Made by a program: the position numbers and the translations under genes
Assembly (NCBI GenBank): GCA_003223215.1
Contig: QHYH01000087.1
Location: 62,001 to 126,000, forward strand
DNA: 64,000 nucleotides
From: Acidobacteriota bacterium
Lineage (GTDB): Bacteria; Acidobacteriota; Terriglobia; Acidiferrales; UBA7541
Direction: 5' to 3'
Shown: piece by piece, positions 63,601-64,000 of the stretch
Layout of the letters: each line of letters opens with the position of its first letter
Position numbering within the stretch: position 1 is the first letter of the stretch
Notes under the pieces: generated by a model
Database searches by the model: none
The model's input: only the letters and a program-made list of their open reading frames with translations
Told to the model about the DNA's origin: nothing

Positions 63601-64000
63601 GGTGAAGACATGACCACGCCTGTGAGCCTGATTCTCGGCCCCAAGGCAATGATCATCAATGAATACGCGGGGTCCGGAGGGGATGCGATGCCTTGGCATT
63701 TCCGGCAAGCCAAAATCGGTAGGTTAGTGGGAAAGCGTACGTGGGGCGGGCTGGTGGGTTTCCACGGGCCATTCGAAATTTTGATGGATGGAGGAGTTGT
63801 GACCACGCCCAGCCGCGGGTTTTGGACCCCAAACAATAAGTGGGAAGTCGAGAACCAGGGAATCGCTCCGGACATCGAGGTCGAATTGGATCCCAAGGCC
63901 GTGCGAGAAGGCCACGACCCCCAATTGGAGCGAACGGTCGAGATCCTTCTTGCAGATTTGGCCAAAAATCCCCCGCCAGTGCACCAGCGGCCGACGTATC
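60643..64000 (+). CDS. Tricorn-like protease (PD40 beta-propeller plus S41-type peptidase core), continues past the window end
   Basis: Starts MLRFVAGLFALLLANVCLADENPPLLLRHPTVSATQIVFVYGGDLWSVAKEGGTAQRLT; catalytic region MIINEYAGSGGDAMPWHFRQAKIGRLVGKRTWGGLVG; no stop before the window end, so absent from the ORF track. Confidence 0.92.
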   Translation, partial: MLRFVAGLFALLLANVCLADENPPLLLRHPTVSATQIVFVYGGDLWSVAKEGGTAQRLTAANGAASRPVFSPDGSEIAFTGTYDGNADVYLIPAGGGTPRRLTYHPSPDLVMGWTRDGKQVLFASTRSSSISRHSKLFTVSREGGFPSELPLPIAAEGSYSPDGKDLAYVPLDHAFEIWKRYRGGRTSPIWIAKLSDSSVTTIPRDNSNDFNPMWVGDRVFFLSDRDGPMSLLSYDTKTKGVSVALKNDGLDFKSASAGPGAIVIEQFGAIWLYDLKSATTHKVDIRIPADLPQLRPRFINVANRIANADISPTGLRAVFEARGEILTVPAEKGDVRNLTNTPGADDRYPSWSPDGTRIAYFSDQSGEVALYIKNQNGQGEAQKVDLGTPPSYFYLPTWSPDSKKIAYADKRLHLWYVNLENKTPVKVFRDRFTGDQQIYRAAWSPDSRWLAYTQQELSHMRSVHLYSLETGHSQRVTDGMSDSFSPVFDRSGKYLYLLSSTDAGPTMDSSMDSFNRPVTSNIYVAVLRKDVPSPLAPESDEEGQGKVETGKTEASKTDTAKAETAKTDGQEREKPKPPEPVKVDFEKIGQRILALPIPARNYLEIIPGKEGVLFLLEGPLVDPLNGPSTLTASRFDLKSRNTDKLLENIRSLHVSSNGEKLLYRQAGGPPPAGNTPPPQTWVIAPVPPAPSSSGPGAVGPVGGGGGLPGAKTLNLISMDVRVEPMTDWKEIYHEAFRIERDFFYDPGFHGLDLAATEKKYAAYLPGLASREDLNYIFAEAMGELSVGHLFVSGGDGPEVRRVPVGLLGADYKIENGRYRFAKIYDGENWNPQLNAPLTQPGVNVVEGEYLLAVNEREVRGSDNIYGFFEETAGKSVLLRVGPNPDGTGSRDVAVVPVESESGLRELAWVEGNRRKVDQLSHGKLAYIYLPDTASGGYTFFNRYFFAQAGKQGAVVDERFNGGGANTDYILDYLRRTLMNYRTTRDGEDMTTPVSLILGPKAMIINEYAGSGGDAMPWHFRQAKIGRLVGKRTWGGLVGFHGPFEILMDGGVVTTPSRGFWTPNNKWEVENQGIAPDIEVELDPKAVREGHDPQLERTVEILLADLAKNPPPVHQRPTY

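Noticed and set aside
1-64000. CRISPR array, prophage, known antiphage defence cassette, or BGC
   Set aside because: No regularly spaced repeats, cas genes, phage structural genes, restriction-modification genes or NRPS/PKS modules were recognised.

Overview
The window reads as an Acidobacteriota-type chromosome segment, judged from two ADOP-type MacB/FtsX permeases, a 'VWFA-related' secreted protein and many secreted hydrolases. No rRNA, convincing tRNA or CRISPR array was seen. Main intact content, left to right: a gluconate 2-dehydrogenase subunit 3-like/GMC oxidoreductase pair; a SulP transporter; a membrane protein with a perfect 38-aa (114-bp) tandem duplication; a Clp-N/NTF2-like fusion; two ADOP permeases; a GH-like lipoprotein; a two-domain PhnB-like protein; a GH8; a VWFA-related protein; a secreted acetamidase/formamidase; a YCII protein; MarC; a TonB-C protein; an enolase-superfamily/DUF4380-like/GH116 cluster; an S9 peptidase; a VOC protein with a C-terminal extension; a receiver-MEDS response regulator; an abhydrolase; carboxypeptidase-regulatory-like proteins; TrmO; an M49 dipeptidyl peptidase III; a haem-motif/prenyltransferase-like repeat protein; and a tricorn-like protease that runs off the right edge and is missing from the ORF track. 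The intergenic DNA is a gene graveyard with fragments of IS110 transposase, TnpB, ADOP, a VWFA protein, an alpha/beta hydrolase, a PD40-type protein, a LigD-type ligase and three frameshifted small membrane-protein genes. The least explained items are a ~0.95 kb structured-looking block with no credible coding frame (about 30.82-31.76 kb, possibly a group II intron-like remnant) and a repeated ~98-bp 3' element after both ADOP genes. No clear new defence or biosynthetic system was found. All family calls are from motif recognition by eye; no searches were run.
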